A stretch of 64,000 nucleotides of DNA from contig NZ_FMWG01000005.1 in assembly GCF_900102795.1 (NCBI RefSeq), forward strand, positions 248,001 to 312,000. Direction: 5' to 3'. Below are positions 18,331 through 27,373 of this stretch, one piece after another (position 1 is the stretch's first letter; each line of letters starts with the position of its first letter). The DNA comes from Epibacterium ulvae. Its GTDB lineage: Bacteria > Pseudomonadota > Alphaproteobacteria > Rhodobacterales > Rhodobacteraceae. The position numbers were made by a program, and so were the translations under genes. The notes below the pieces were generated by a model, which was given only the letters and a program-made list of their open reading frames with translations, did no database searches and had not been told where the DNA came from.

Positions 18331-19008
18331 TTACCAAGGCACCCGCTTGCCTGCCCAGTCCAGAAATTGCCCGGTCTGTTGCGGTTCAAGATCTTTCATC
18401 ACCTCGATAAGCTGGGCTGCGGCCACTGGCGCAGTCCGCTTCTCATACCCGGGGTAATCGGATGTAAACGCTGTTTGCACAGTTCCCGGATGCAAAGCGA
18501 CGACACACGCATTCTTGTGCTTTCGCGCAATTTCAATCGCGGCACTGCGAACAATCTGGTTCGCCGCAGCCTTTGAGGCGCGGTAGGAATACCACCCACC
18601 AGATCGGTTATCGCTAATCGAACCGACACGCGCAGTTAAGACTGCAGTCACTGTGGGCCTGTCTGGCGTCAAAATTTTAGGAATATGGCGTAAAATCAAA
18701 GCAGGCCCGATTGCGTTTACTTTAAACATCTCAGCCATGACCTCTGCCTCAATCGCAAACAGCGATTTTTCTGGCGAGTGTTGGGACGGGGCAAGGATAC
18801 CTGTGGCCACGAAGACAAGGTCAAACGTCCCCTCCAGCATTCCAAGGCATCGGTCGACTGTAGCGGGATCAGCTAAATCAAACCCATCTCGACTGCGAGA
18901 AAGCCCAACCACTTCCACGCCATTTACGCGCAAAGCTTCAGAGAGTGCGGATCCAATCCCGCCACTCTCGCCTAAGATCAGCGCACGTTTTGGCCAGAAA
19001 GACATCAA
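18331..19008 (-). CDS. SDR-family oxidoreductase (CsgA/C-factor-like)
   Basis: Short-chain dehydrogenase of 225 residues. The nucleotide motif is LILGESGGIGSAL, and the YSYRASKAAANQI segment carries the tyrosine and lysine of the active site. The C-terminal HPGTVQTAFTSDYPG and a closing LDWAGKRVPW resemble C-factor-like SDRs. It is on the strand opposite to aapP, in a stretch with decayed mobile DNA upstream. Substrate unknown. Confidence 0.8.
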   Translation of the reverse strand: MMSFWPKRALILGESGGIGSALSEALRVNGVEVVGLSRSRDGFDLADPATVDRCLGMLEGTFDLVFVATGILAPSQHSPEKSLFAIEAEVMAEMFKVNAIGPALILRHIPKILTPDRPTVTAVLTARVGSISDNRSGGWYSYRASKAAANQIVRSAAIEIARKHKNACVVALHPGTVQTAFTSDYPGYEKRTAPVAAAQLIEVMKDLEPQQTGQFLDWAGKRVPW

Positions 19009-19159
19009 ACACTCCGTTTTTACTACATAACTCTATTCTTGATGGTTGCTGGCGCGACCACCGCGGAGAGACACCCAAACGTAACGATAACAGTGAAGCA
19101 ATTTATGCTGTTTTCAAGTGTCTCACCCGCGCTAATCCAGCAACAAGCGGCACGTTCCT

Positions 19160-19345
19160 TCAGCCTAAGCCCTGACTGAGTGGCGACCTACAATCTGGCG
19201 AATGTTTGAATTGTTCCGCGCTCACCTGCCTAGATCCCAATTTCAGAGCCACTAATTTGGGATTTTCTAATAAAATTTCTTGCACCGGAGGTCGCATTCC
19301 GAGCGCGTGATGGGGTCTATGGTGATAGCAAACGGCGCAGTTTCC
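19160..19345 (-). pseudogene. Remnant of an IS3-type transposase C-terminus
   Basis: Read on the minus strand from about 19345, the frame gives CYHHRPHHALGMRPPVQEIL before a stop at 19160. This matches the closing YN..RPHSALGYRPP part of integrase-core transposases (orfB of the IS3 group). Only about 60 codons remain, with no catalytic residues, start or terminal repeats seen. It is a decayed fragment. Confidence 0.6.
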
Positions 19346-19624
19346 CTATTGCCGGAACACATTCTCTGGCGAACGCCTATTGGGAATTGCATTGGTTCTT
19401 ACCACTGCAACCTTATCAGTGCTTAATCCGATCATGGTACGTAAACTCAACAAAATGAAAACTGCTGGCACGATGCTGGCAGCAGTTGAGCAACAGAAAC
19501 CAAAACACAATATAGCTCTCTTTATGGTCCAGACAGCAGAGAGACAGCCTGCCCCCATCACATATATTCCGGTGTGACGGGAGCATGAGGTGTTTATGGC
19601 GCAAACTGACGTTTTGTGCCCTCT
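19346..19624. other. Intergenic stretch without a recognisable gene
   Basis: Together with 19009-19159 this region has only short unsupported reading frames. The 65-codon frame 19380-19577 lacks a ribosome site and resembles no family I know. It is probably decayed DNA beside the transposase remnant. Confidence 0.4.
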
Positions 19625-20509
19625 TTAGCCCATACGCTCACTGGAAAAAGAGCCAGGGCTTGCTGGGAAAACGACCGTCTTATTACCATTTAGAAATGCA
19701 CGATGGTGTGCATGCGCATGAATGGCGCGCGCCAGCACTTGGCTTTCCACATCACGTCCTAACGAGACGTAATCTGACGCAGATTGAGCATGAGTAATCC
19801 GGACAATATCCTGTTCGATAATCGGTCCTTCATCCAGATCTGCGGTGACATAATGCGAGGTCGCGCCAATCAGTTTCACGCCTTTCTCAAAAGCCTGCTT
19901 GTAAGGGTTGGCCCCTTTGAAAGAGGGCAAGAAAGAATGGTGAATATTGATGATCCGGCCTGACATCTTCTGGCACATTTCATCTGACAAAATCTGCATA
20001 TAGCGTGCAAGAACGATCAATTCTGCACCTGTTTCCTCAACAACGCGCATAATGTCCGATTCGGCTTGTGGCTTATTCTCTTTGGTCACCTTAATTCGGT
20101 GAAATGGAATATCCTGATTCACGACAACCTTTTGATAATCCATATGATTTGAAATTACCGCAACAATCTCAATTGGCAAGGCACCGATACGCGCGCGGTA
20201 AAGCAAATCATTCAGACAGTGGCCAAAACGGCTGACCATGATGATAACTTTCATCTTTTCCTGTTCATCATGGAAAGAGAAATTCATATCAAACTGGGTG
20301 GCGACAGTTTCAAATCGCTCCTTCAATTGCGCAAGCGTGGTGCCGCCTTCAGAGCGAAAACTCACACGCATAAAAAACTGGCCCGTTTCGCTATCGTCGA
20401 ACTGGGCGCTGTCAGTGATGTTACAGCCTTGTTCATTGAGATAGCCGGAAATAGCCGCGACTACTCCACGCGTAGAAGTGCACGTAACTGTCAGGCAAAA
20501 CTTTTGCAT
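19625..20509 (-). CDS. purU: Formyltetrahydrofolate deformylase
   Basis: Enzyme of 294 residues that hydrolyses 10-formyl-THF to THF and formate. An N-terminal ACT-like domain (LTVTCTSTRGVVAAISGYL) is followed by the formyltransferase-like catalytic domain. Conserved parts are VSRFGHCLNDLLYR, the NIHHSFLPSFKGANPY active-site asparagine/histidine segment and the DEGPIIEQDI aspartate. A GAGG ribosome site precedes ATG. In roseobacters it commonly serves one-carbon oxidation of methylated compounds. Confidence 0.92.
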   Translation of the reverse strand: MQKFCLTVTCTSTRGVVAAISGYLNEQGCNITDSAQFDDSETGQFFMRVSFRSEGGTTLAQLKERFETVATQFDMNFSFHDEQEKMKVIIMVSRFGHCLNDLLYRARIGALPIEIVAVISNHMDYQKVVVNQDIPFHRIKVTKENKPQAESDIMRVVEETGAELIVLARYMQILSDEMCQKMSGRIINIHHSFLPSFKGANPYKQAFEKGVKLIGATSHYVTADLDEGPIIEQDIVRITHAQSASDYVSLGRDVESQVLARAIHAHAHHRAFLNGNKTVVFPASPGSFSSERMG

Positions 20510-20830
20510 AAGAACCTCGATTTAGGTACGCAGAGCACCGCTCTGCCAAAGACGATAGACCTAGCATACGCAACTAGTACGTATGCCAGCCACCTATCAG
20601 CCCGGTATCAGACCCTGATCGCAGTTGCCAGCCATCTCGAATCCAGTCAACCAATCAAATAGGCGACACGATATGCACACCTCAATTGCGTCAACAAACA
20701 AAGGTCAACCACAGCTTTTCAACGCGTGACGCAAATTAACGTGCTGCTGTCGTTCTTTAATTTTTGATTAATATATGTGCAAAAAATCGACAAATAAGCT
20801 CAATAATTGATCAAAATAAAAACACATCAT

Positions 20831-20852
20831 CTGTCATCTTAACGTCATAACA
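20831..20852 (+). promoter_or_regulatory. Pho box (PhoB binding site) upstream of phoX
   Basis: Two direct repeats 11 bases apart, CTGTCAT then ACGTCAT, match the PhoB half-site layout. They lie in an AT-rich 390-bp gap (20510-20900) about 50 bases before the phosphatase start, where phosphate-starvation activation is expected. Nothing else in that gap is recognisable. Confidence 0.75.
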
Positions 20853-20900
20853 ACCCTTTAGGCGCTGCGACAAATGTCATTAGCAAATGGAGTTAGCAAA

Positions 20901-22784
20901 ATGACTGATAATCGCGTTGATCTGTCTTGGGACGAATGGGACGAACTGAACGACCCTCGTTCGAATACCAGTGAATTTGATCAGGTTGTTGAAGCGGCTC
21001 TGTCACGTCGTGGTTTCCTGAGCGGTCTGGTCGCTTTTGGCTCCGGCGCTGCTGTTATGGGCACCGGAGCACTGCTGTCTTCTACAACCACTGCTGAAGC
21101 TGCAACGACTAAGCGTTTCGCATTCAAGCCTATTGAGATCGCGACAGACGCCAGCGTGCACGTCCCAGAGGGTTATAACTGGGAAATTCTGACTCGCTGG
21201 GGTGATCCTTTGTTCTCGGACGCGCCAGACTTCAGCCACGAAACCGGTGGTGATGCAGTTTCTGACCGTATCTTTGGTGAAAACACCGACGGAATGGAAC
21301 TGTTCGAGGTTGGTGATAAACAGCTGATTGCTGTGAATCACGAATATGTAAACCCAAAGGTTAACCTGCCCAACAACGAAGATGGCAAAGCCACTTCTTC
21401 GGAAAACGTGCGCAAACTGCAAAACCTGCAGGGTGTGTCTGTGATGGAAGTGGAAGAGACCGGCGAAGGTTGGAAAGTTGTCGTTGATAGCCCTTACAAC
21501 CGCCGTATCCACCACAACACTCCAATGCGCATTGCGGGCCCAGCCGCAGGCCACGATCTGCTGAAAACAGCTGCAGATCCAGAAGGTATCGAAGTTCTGG
21601 GCACCATGAACAACTGTGGTTCCGGTAAGACGCCTTGGGGCACATACCTGACCTGCGAAGAAAACTTCAACGGCTACTTCGGTTCCACCGATGCAAACTT
21701 TGAGCAAACTCCGGGTTTCAAACGCTATGGTATCAAAGGTGAAAGCCGCTACCAGTACGAACTGTTTGACGCGCGTTACGATCTGGCGAAAAACCCCAAC
21801 GAGCCAAACCGTTTTGGCTATATCGTTGAAATCGACCCAACCGATCCAAACGCAAAACCCGTAAAACGCACTGCCCTGGGCCGCTTCAAGCACGAAAACG
21901 CTGAAGTTGTAATCGCAAAAGACGGCCGTGTGGTTGTCTTCTTGGGTGATGATGAGCGCGGCGAATACCTCTACCGCTTTGTATCCAAAGGTGTTTACCA
22001 GCCCGGCGGCGACACCGACAATCTCTTGGACGAAGGCACGCTCTATGTCGCTAAGTTCAACGAAGATGGCAAAGGTCAGTGGCTGCCGTTGACCCCAGAA
22101 ACCACCGGCATGGATGAAGTGGAAATCTACATTCACACCCGGATGGCGGCATCTGCAGCTGGCGGCACCACCATGGACCGTCCTGAGTGGGTTGCTGCAA
22201 ACCCAATCTCAGTACAAGCTTACTGTGCGCTGACCAACAACAAAAACCGCGGCGTAAAGCCAAATGCTGGTGGCGACGACACCTCTGTCAATGCGGTAAA
22301 CCCACGCGAAACCAACAACTATGGCCAGATCGTGCGCTGGACACCTGCAGATGAAAACTACGCATCAGATGCCTTTGATTGGGATCTCTATGTGATGTGT
22401 GGCAATCCAAACGTCCATAACGACGAATACGCCGGCTCGTCCAACATTCATCCGGGCAACATGTTCAACTCACCCGATGGCATGGCCTTTGACACTGCAG
22501 GTCTTCTGTGGATCCAAACCGACGGTAACTTTAAGAACGAAGGCGATTTCGAAGGTCAAGGAAACAACCAGATGCTGGTTGGCGATCCAGAAACCGGTGA
22601 AATCGTACGCTTCATGACTGTTCCATACGGTGCCGAAGTTACCGGCTTGTGCTGGTCAGCTGATCGCCGCTCTATGTTTGTTGGCATCCAACATCCAAGC
22701 GCATCTTTCCCAGATGGTGAAGGCAAATTGGCACGTTCTGCAGTTGTTGTCGTAAAACGCGACGACAACGGCATCATTGGCTAA
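20901..22784 (+). CDS. phoX: Alkaline phosphatase PhoX (Tat-exported)
   Basis: DUF839/PhoX protein of about 627 residues. The twin-arginine signal SRRGFLSGL near residue 35 follows a long charged N-terminus, and cleavage is likely after STTTAEAA. PhoX enzymes are periplasmic or secreted Ca/Fe-dependent phosphomonoesterases used under phosphate starvation. Family segments include the GTYLTCEENFNGYFG region and the C-terminal NMFNSPDGMAFD. The frame opens at 20874; ATG 20901 has GGAG eight bases upstream and is preferred. A Pho box precedes it and a terminator follows, so it is monocistronic. A 377-codon antisense frame is a shadow. Confidence 0.93.
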   Translation: MTDNRVDLSWDEWDELNDPRSNTSEFDQVVEAALSRRGFLSGLVAFGSGAAVMGTGALLSSTTTAEAATTKRFAFKPIEIATDASVHVPEGYNWEILTRWGDPLFSDAPDFSHETGGDAVSDRIFGENTDGMELFEVGDKQLIAVNHEYVNPKVNLPNNEDGKATSSENVRKLQNLQGVSVMEVEETGEGWKVVVDSPYNRRIHHNTPMRIAGPAAGHDLLKTAADPEGIEVLGTMNNCGSGKTPWGTYLTCEENFNGYFGSTDANFEQTPGFKRYGIKGESRYQYELFDARYDLAKNPNEPNRFGYIVEIDPTDPNAKPVKRTALGRFKHENAEVVIAKDGRVVVFLGDDERGEYLYRFVSKGVYQPGGDTDNLLDEGTLYVAKFNEDGKGQWLPLTPETTGMDEVEIYIHTRMAASAAGGTTMDRPEWVAANPISVQAYCALTNNKNRGVKPNAGGDDTSVNAVNPRETNNYGQIVRWTPADENYASDAFDWDLYVMCGNPNVHNDEYAGSSNIHPGNMFNSPDGMAFDTAGLLWIQTDGNFKNEGDFEGQGNNQMLVGDPETGEIVRFMTVPYGAEVTGLCWSADRRSMFVGIQHPSASFPDGEGKLARSAVVVVKRDDNGIIG

Positions 22785-22803
22785 ATAAAACACATGTAAG
22801 CAG

Positions 22804-22834
22804 CGGCGTCCTTCCACCAGAGGGCGCCGTTTTT
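22804..22834 (+). terminator. Intrinsic terminator of phoX
   Basis: Stem CGGCGTCC/GGGCGCCG (22804-22811 with 22822-22829) is followed by five T residues. Confidence 0.8.
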
Positions 22835-22989
22835 CGTCATGTGACACATCAGGGCATGAGTGTAATTCTCCTTCTCTCGATGCATCACAAACGGCTCTTT
22901 ATGCTCATCGCAGAGTAAGGCGCACTTGGAAGATACAGGCTGTCGGCGGTCTCAATCGCCACAAGCTGGGAAGCCATTCCATTGAGAGC

Positions 22990-23023
22990 AAAAATACACA
23001 AAAATACTTGATAAAAATACTTG
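22990..23023 (+). repeat. Short direct repeats AAAAATACTTG upstream of an ABC operon
   Basis: AAAAATACTTG occurs at 23000-23010 and 23013-23023, and a partial copy AAAAATAC at 22990-22997. They lie 60-90 bases before the binding-protein gene and may be a regulator site or an AT-rich promoter element. The remaining 22835-23081 shows no gene; I looked for a cobalamin riboswitch and saw none. Confidence 0.4.
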
Positions 23024-23081
23024 GCTTTAATTGGCAACTCGTTTAGACGACGGCCTGTAATCATCTATTTCGGAGACCGCT

Positions 23082-24239
23082 ATGTCTGTTGTGACATTAA
23101 AAAGCGGCTTCCTTGGTGCTATTGCAGCCAGCGCGGCTTTGTTCGTGCAAGCCCCCGATGCTCAAGCAGAAGCCTTGACCCTGACCGATATCGCCGGTCG
23201 CCAAGTTACTCTGTCAGAATTACCTGACAAAATCATCCTGGGCGAAAGCCGGATGATGTACGCTATCGCTCCACTGATCGACGGAAACCCGTTTAAAAAG
23301 ATCGTCGGGTGGAAAGATGATCTGGTTCAGTTTGATCCTGACACGTTCCGCAAATATCAAGCTGCTTTCCCAGAAGACACCGCGCGTCAGATCAATTTTG
23401 GCAACCCATACGCAGGTGACTTCAGCATCGAAGCCGTGCTGGAGGCCGAAGCAGACGTTGTGCTGCTGGATGTGGGCAATCTGTTCAAAGCCGAAGAAAC
23501 TGGCCTGATCGAAAAGCTGGACAAAGCGGGCGTGCAGGTGGTGTTTATTGACTATCGCCGTAATGCTACTGAAAATACCGTTCCATCGATGTTGATCTTG
23601 GGCCGTTTGTTTGGCGAAGAAAAACAAGCTGCTGAATTCATTGATTTCTACATTGCGCAGATGCGCAAGGTCACAAATATCGTTGATGGCATCCCCGCCG
23701 AAGATCGTCCGTTGGTGGTCGCGGAAAACGCCGCCGGCTGGCAGGAAGATTTCTGCTGCTGGTCTTGGGGGCCATATAACTATGGTCGTTTCATCGAACT
23801 GGCAGGCGGTGTGAACTTTGGCTCTACTCTCGCCAACGCCTATTCTGTCACCTTATCGATGGAAGGCGTGATTGCGGCAGACCCCGATGTTGTCATTGGT
23901 ACTGGTGCCCGCTGGAACGAAGCGCGCCCCGAGGTGACTTCAGTTCTTTTGGGGTACGAAGGCGACGAAACTGAGAACACCGAGCGTCTGGTCGCTCTGT
24001 CACAACGCGACGGTTTCAAAGACATGCGAGCCGTGAACGAAGGTCGCTTCCACTCGATCTACCACCAGTTCTACAACTCGCCTTACCATTTTGTGGCGAT
24101 CCAGCAGATCGCGAAATGGCTACACCCCGAAGATTTCGAAGACTTGGATCCCAATGCCACGTTGAACGAATTGCATGATAAATTCCTGCCGTTCGACAAC
24201 TCAGGCCAGTTCTGGGCCAGCCTTCCCGTCACAAATTAA
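23082..24239 (+). CDS. Metal/chelate ABC transporter periplasmic binding protein (FecB/BtuF-type)
   Basis: Class III binding protein of 385 residues. A Sec signal peptide (to about VQAPDAQAEA) is followed by LTDIAGRQVTLSELPDKII and a typical TroA-like two-lobe fold. The FCCWSWGPYNYGRFIELAGG segment is distinctive. It carries iron-siderophore, haem, cobalamin or another chelate to the permease encoded downstream. The ligand cannot be named: no TonB receptor gene is adjacent and no iron box is clear. The permease follows after a strong hairpin. Confidence 0.82.
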   Translation: MSVVTLKSGFLGAIAASAALFVQAPDAQAEALTLTDIAGRQVTLSELPDKIILGESRMMYAIAPLIDGNPFKKIVGWKDDLVQFDPDTFRKYQAAFPEDTARQINFGNPYAGDFSIEAVLEAEADVVLLDVGNLFKAEETGLIEKLDKAGVQVVFIDYRRNATENTVPSMLILGRLFGEEKQAAEFIDFYIAQMRKVTNIVDGIPAEDRPLVVAENAAGWQEDFCCWSWGPYNYGRFIELAGGVNFGSTLANAYSVTLSMEGVIAADPDVVIGTGARWNEARPEVTSVLLGYEGDETENTERLVALSQRDGFKDMRAVNEGRFHSIYHQFYNSPYHFVAIQQIAKWLHPEDFEDLDPNATLNELHDKFLPFDNSGQFWASLPVTN

Positions 24240-24246
24240 TCTCCCA

Positions 24247-24277
24247 CCTGCGGCCCGATTTGGGCCGCAGGGCTTTT
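24247..24277 (+). terminator. Terminator / attenuator between binding protein and permease
   Basis: A perfect 10-bp stem CCTGCGGCCC/GGGCCGCAGG (24247-24256 with 24262-24271), a 5-base loop and GCTTTT follow the binding-protein stop directly. The next gene starts 12 bases later, so this should reduce permease relative to binding-protein expression. Confidence 0.75.
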
Positions 24278-24288
24278 CAGAGAACCTC

Positions 24289-25362
24289 ATGACTGATTAT
24301 TCCACCCACGCACCAGCTGTTGACGCCCTAACAGCGGGCTATAGAACACGGAGCCTGCGCCGAATGGCACTTGTCGGCGTTGCGGCTGTCCTGCTCGTGT
24401 GCATTGTTGTTATCGACGTCATTACTGGTCCAGCGGATCTCAGCTTTTGGCGCACGCTGCAGGTCATTCTTGACCCGTCAATCGCAACCCCAAAAGAAGG
24501 GGTTATCATCTGGGATTTGCGCTTGCCGGTTGCCTTGATGGCGGTCGCCGTCGGCGCGATGCTGGGCGTAGCCGGGGCTGAGATGCAGACCATTTTGAAC
24601 AATCCCCTGGCAGATCCCTTCACATTGGGATTGTCATCAGCCGCCAGCTTTGGCGCAGCTTTGGCTATTGTGATGGGCTGGTCAGTCATTCCGGGTGTCG
24701 GCGCACTATTTGTCACGATGAATGCATTTGTTGTCGCGATGGCCACCTCGATGGCTCTGTTTGCCTTCACCCGCCTACGCGGGGTCTCGCCCGAAGCAAT
24801 GATCCTTGTTGGTATCGCCATGTTGTTTACATTCAACGCATTACTGGCGTTCCTACAGTATGGTGCATCGGAAATTCAGCTGGCGCAATTGGTATTCTGG
24901 CAAATGGGTTCTTTGGCGCGTGCCACTTGGGAAAAGGTTGGCATCTGCCTGGCAGTTCTGGGACTGGTGCTGCCCTATTTCATCTATAAATCCTGGGCGC
25001 TGACTGCCCTGCGCATGGGCGAAGAAAAAGCGGCGGCACTTGGCGTGAACGTGTCCGCTCTGCGTTTGACGGTACTGGCAGGCGTTTCCTTACTGTCGGC
25101 GGTTGCTGTGTCTTTTGTAGGTGCGATTGCTTTTGTAGGTCTGGTGGGGCCACATATAGCGCGTATGATCGTGGGCGAAGATCAGCGTGGCTTTCTGCCT
25201 CTGTCGGCCCTTGCAGGCGCGTTGATCCTCTCTGGTACATCCATAGCCTCCAAAGCGATCACGCCGGGCATCGTCTACCCCATCGGTATGATCACCTCGC
25301 TGATCGGCATCCCGTTCTTCATCGTATTGATCCTTGGTCAACGTAAAAGGCACTGGCAATGA
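24289..25362 (+). CDS. FecCD-family ABC transporter permease
   Basis: Inner-membrane permease of about 357 residues with around nine or ten hydrophobic helices. Family marks are the LRLPVALMAVAVGAMLGVAGAEMQ segment, NNPLADPFTLGLSSAASFGA, and the C-terminal FVGLVGPHIARM. The frame reaches back to 24175, but ATG 24289 is the natural start because the upstream part would run through the binding-protein end and the terminator. It overlaps the ATPase gene by four bases. A single permease gene implies a homodimer. Confidence 0.88.
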   Translation: MTDYSTHAPAVDALTAGYRTRSLRRMALVGVAAVLLVCIVVIDVITGPADLSFWRTLQVILDPSIATPKEGVIIWDLRLPVALMAVAVGAMLGVAGAEMQTILNNPLADPFTLGLSSAASFGAALAIVMGWSVIPGVGALFVTMNAFVVAMATSMALFAFTRLRGVSPEAMILVGIAMLFTFNALLAFLQYGASEIQLAQLVFWQMGSLARATWEKVGICLAVLGLVLPYFIYKSWALTALRMGEEKAAALGVNVSALRLTVLAGVSLLSAVAVSFVGAIAFVGLVGPHIARMIVGEDQRGFLPLSALAGALILSGTSIASKAITPGIVYPIGMITSLIGIPFFIVLILGQRKRHWQ

Positions 25363-26132
25363 ACGGTTTAACGGTCTCCAACCTGTCCTTTTCCTATGGA
25401 TCGCGCGCCATCCTGCGTGATGTCACATTTGATGCCCTGCAACCCGGGCAGTTAACGGCCCTGATAGGCCCTAATGCTGCTGGGAAATCCACACTTTTCA
25501 AATCCATTGCAGGGCTTTTGAAACCCTCAACCGGTCAAATCACATTGGGGGGGCTTGATCTTGCAACTTTGTCCGCTCAGGCTCGACTGAAGCAGATCTG
25601 CTTCATGCCCCAGTTCTTTGCAGCCAATGCTGCGCTTACAGTGTTTGATGTGGTGATGATGGCGCAAAAACAGCTGCGTGGCTGGCGGGTCAACAGTGCA
25701 GATACGGCCGCCGTCGCACATGCGCTTAGCGCAGGTGGCATTGGCCATTTGGCTGAAGCCTATGTGAGTGAATTGTCTGGCGGGCAATCCCAGATGGTAT
25801 CTGTGGTGCAGGCGCTTGTGCGCCAGTCTGATGTTTATTTATTTGACGAACCCACATCAGCCTTAGACCTGCGTCATCAGTTGGACGTCTTGGGGCGCAT
25901 CCGGGCCGCAATACGCGACCGGGATGCCATCGGTATGGTGGCCCTACACGATCTCAACCTAGCCGCACGCTACGCGGATCACCTGATCCTGATCGGCAAT
26001 GGTGTGATCCAAACCCAAGGCACACCAGAAGAGGTTTTAAACAGCCCGAAGATTGCTGAAGTTTACGACGTAGATGTCGAACTCTTGGTCGGGCCCCGAA
26101 AGGATTTGCTGGTTCATGCATACGCGTCGTAA
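25359..26132 (+). CDS. FecE-family ABC transporter ATP-binding protein
   Basis: ATPase of 257 residues for the same importer. Walker A is GPNAAGKST, the signature LSGGQSQ, Walker [14 protein letters not shown], and the switch histidine is in MVALHDLN. It begins within the permease stop (ATGA) and its 3' end overlaps the next gene by about 17 bases. Confidence 0.9.
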   Translation: MNGLTVSNLSFSYGSRAILRDVTFDALQPGQLTALIGPNAAGKSTLFKSIAGLLKPSTGQITLGGLDLATLSAQARLKQICFMPQFFAANAALTVFDVVMMAQKQLRGWRVNSADTAAVAHALSAGGIGHLAEAYVSELSGGQSQMVSVVQALVRQSDVYLFDEPTSALDLRHQLDVLGRIRAAIRDRDAIGMVALHDLNLAARYADHLILIGNGVIQTQGTPEEVLNSPKIAEVYDVDVELLVGPRKDLLVHAYAS

Positions 26133-26592
26133 TTTTTTCCTATCCATGTCCGCGCTGGCGGGTGTTGGCACAGCCGCATGGGCCTGCCCCGCTCCGGTTG
26201 CCCAAGAGAACCAACACAGTATTCTGATGTTGAATGCCGCCTGTGGTGAAGACAATACACCCAATGTTTTTGAACCCGCGATACTGCGCGTCAACGTCGG
26301 GGACAGTGTAACCTTTGTCCCCACGGATGCGGGCCATAATTCAGCCTCCAAACGCGGCATGATCCCCGATGGGGCAGACCCTTGGAATGGAGCCGTAGAC
26401 GAGAATCTAACCATCACGTTTACTGTGCCGGGCATCTATGGGCACATTTGCGTGCCGCATTATGAATGGGGCATGGTCGGATTAATTGTAGTGGGTGACG
26501 ATCTCTCTAATCTAGCTTCGGTTAAAAAAGTCCGCCATCCCGGCCAGGCGCGGAAAACCTTCCGAGCCTTGTTAAAAACGCTTGAAACATAG
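26116..26592 (+). CDS. Pseudoazurin-like blue copper protein
   Basis: Exported cupredoxin of about 158 residues. The N-terminus HTRRNFFLSMSALAG looks like a Tat-type signal, followed by a cleaved region near ACPAPVAQ. Type I copper ligands are all present: the histidine in DAGHNSAS and the cysteine, histidine and methionine of CVPHYEWGM, as in pseudoazurin. Such proteins carry electrons in the periplasm, for example to denitrification or oxidase enzymes. It overlaps the ABC ATPase gene, so it is co-transcribed with a metal-type importer, an unusual pairing that could link it to copper or metal supply. Confidence 0.82.
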   Translation: MHTRRNFFLSMSALAGVGTAAWACPAPVAQENQHSILMLNAACGEDNTPNVFEPAILRVNVGDSVTFVPTDAGHNSASKRGMIPDGADPWNGAVDENLTITFTVPGIYGHICVPHYEWGMVGLIVVGDDLSNLASVKKVRHPGQARKTFRALLKTLET

Positions 26593-26610
26593 ATTTCAAA
26601 CCTACACCAA

Positions 26611-26648
26611 GCGCACCGCATTAAAGGAATGTCTTCAATGCGGTGCGC
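26611..26648. terminator. Hairpin between convergent operons
   Basis: A perfect 12-bp inverted repeat GCGCACCGCATT/AATGCGGTGCGC (26611-26622 with 26637-26648) lies between the rightward copper-protein gene and the leftward ABC genes. There is no T-run, so it may be a Rho-independent-like barrier or an mRNA-end stabiliser. Confidence 0.5.
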
Positions 26649-26699
26649 AGTTAAGTAAGCTTCCCATGATACGCTTTACATGGAGCGCTACGCCGCGAA

Positions 26700-27371
26700 C
26701 TAAGATGATGCGCTGACCTCGTTCGTCATCTCCATCAAGCTTATGTGCCCCCGCTCAATCGCGTAGACTTTGTCGACCACTTTCTGCGAATGCGTATAGT
26801 CAGACTCAGACACAAGAACCGTCAGGTTTTCTGACCGCAGGTCTGCGATGACCTCCATCAGGCGTGCGGCAAGCGCGGGTGCAACCCCTTCAAAGGGTTC
26901 ATCAAGGATCAAAAGATCGGTTCCCGCAACCATCGCCCTTGCCAGCGCCACAAGTTTTTGCTGGCCTCCACTGAGCGTCATCGCTTTACGATCGGCAAAT
27001 CGACCGATTTCTGGCATCAGATCATACACCCATTTGAGACGGGTCAAATCTGTAATCTTATTGGCCCATAGGGACACCATGATGTTTTCTTCCACCGTGA
27101 AATGTGGAACCAATCGGCGATCTTCAGGCAGATATCCGATCCCTTGTCCGGCACGCTCATGGATCTTTGCACTGTGCAACGCATGTTCGCCAAAATAAAT
27201 GCTGCCTGCATCCACGGAAAGCGCCCCCATGATTGCACGGATCAATGTGGTCTTGCCTGCACCATTGCGGCCAATCAATCCACAGGTTGTGCCTGCCGCG
27301 ATCTCAAGGCTCACTTGGTGGAGAATTGGCACCCGCTGAATGGAGAGATCTACGTCTTGGACTTTCAGCAT
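26700..27371 (-). CDS. Branched-chain/amide ABC transporter ATPase (LivF-type)
   Basis: ATPase of 223 residues. Walker A is GRNGAGKTT, the signature LSGGQQK, and Walker B LLILDEPFEGVAP, which is the LivF subtype. It is the last gene of a five-gene leftward operon (binding protein, LivH, LivM, LivG, LivF). Members move branched-chain amino acids, urea or short-chain amides. The nearby amidase and nitrile hydratase make an amide plausible. Confidence 0.9.
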   Translation of the reverse strand: MLKVQDVDLSIQRVPILHQVSLEIAAGTTCGLIGRNGAGKTTLIRAIMGALSVDAGSIYFGEHALHSAKIHERAGQGIGYLPEDRRLVPHFTVEENIMVSLWANKITDLTRLKWVYDLMPEIGRFADRKAMTLSGGQQKLVALARAMVAGTDLLILDEPFEGVAPALAARLMEVIADLRSENLTVLVSESDYTHSQKVVDKVYAIERGHISLMEMTNEVSASS

Positions 27372-27373
27372 TT

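Noticed and set aside
19380-19577. A 65-codon frame as a small gene
   Set aside because: No ribosome site, no recognisable sequence, and it lies beside decayed transposase DNA.
20219-20662. A 147-codon rightward frame across the purU start and its upstream gap
   Set aside because: Most of it is antisense to purU and the rest has no coding character.
21003-22136. A 377-codon open frame antisense to phoX
   Set aside because: It lies entirely within a clear PhoX gene, has low-complexity hydrophobic/phenylalanine-rich content and no ribosome site or homology; it is a codon-bias shadow.
22835-23081. Possible cobalamin riboswitch before the FecB-type gene
   Set aside because: No B12 box or the usual conserved core could be read; only short repeats are present.
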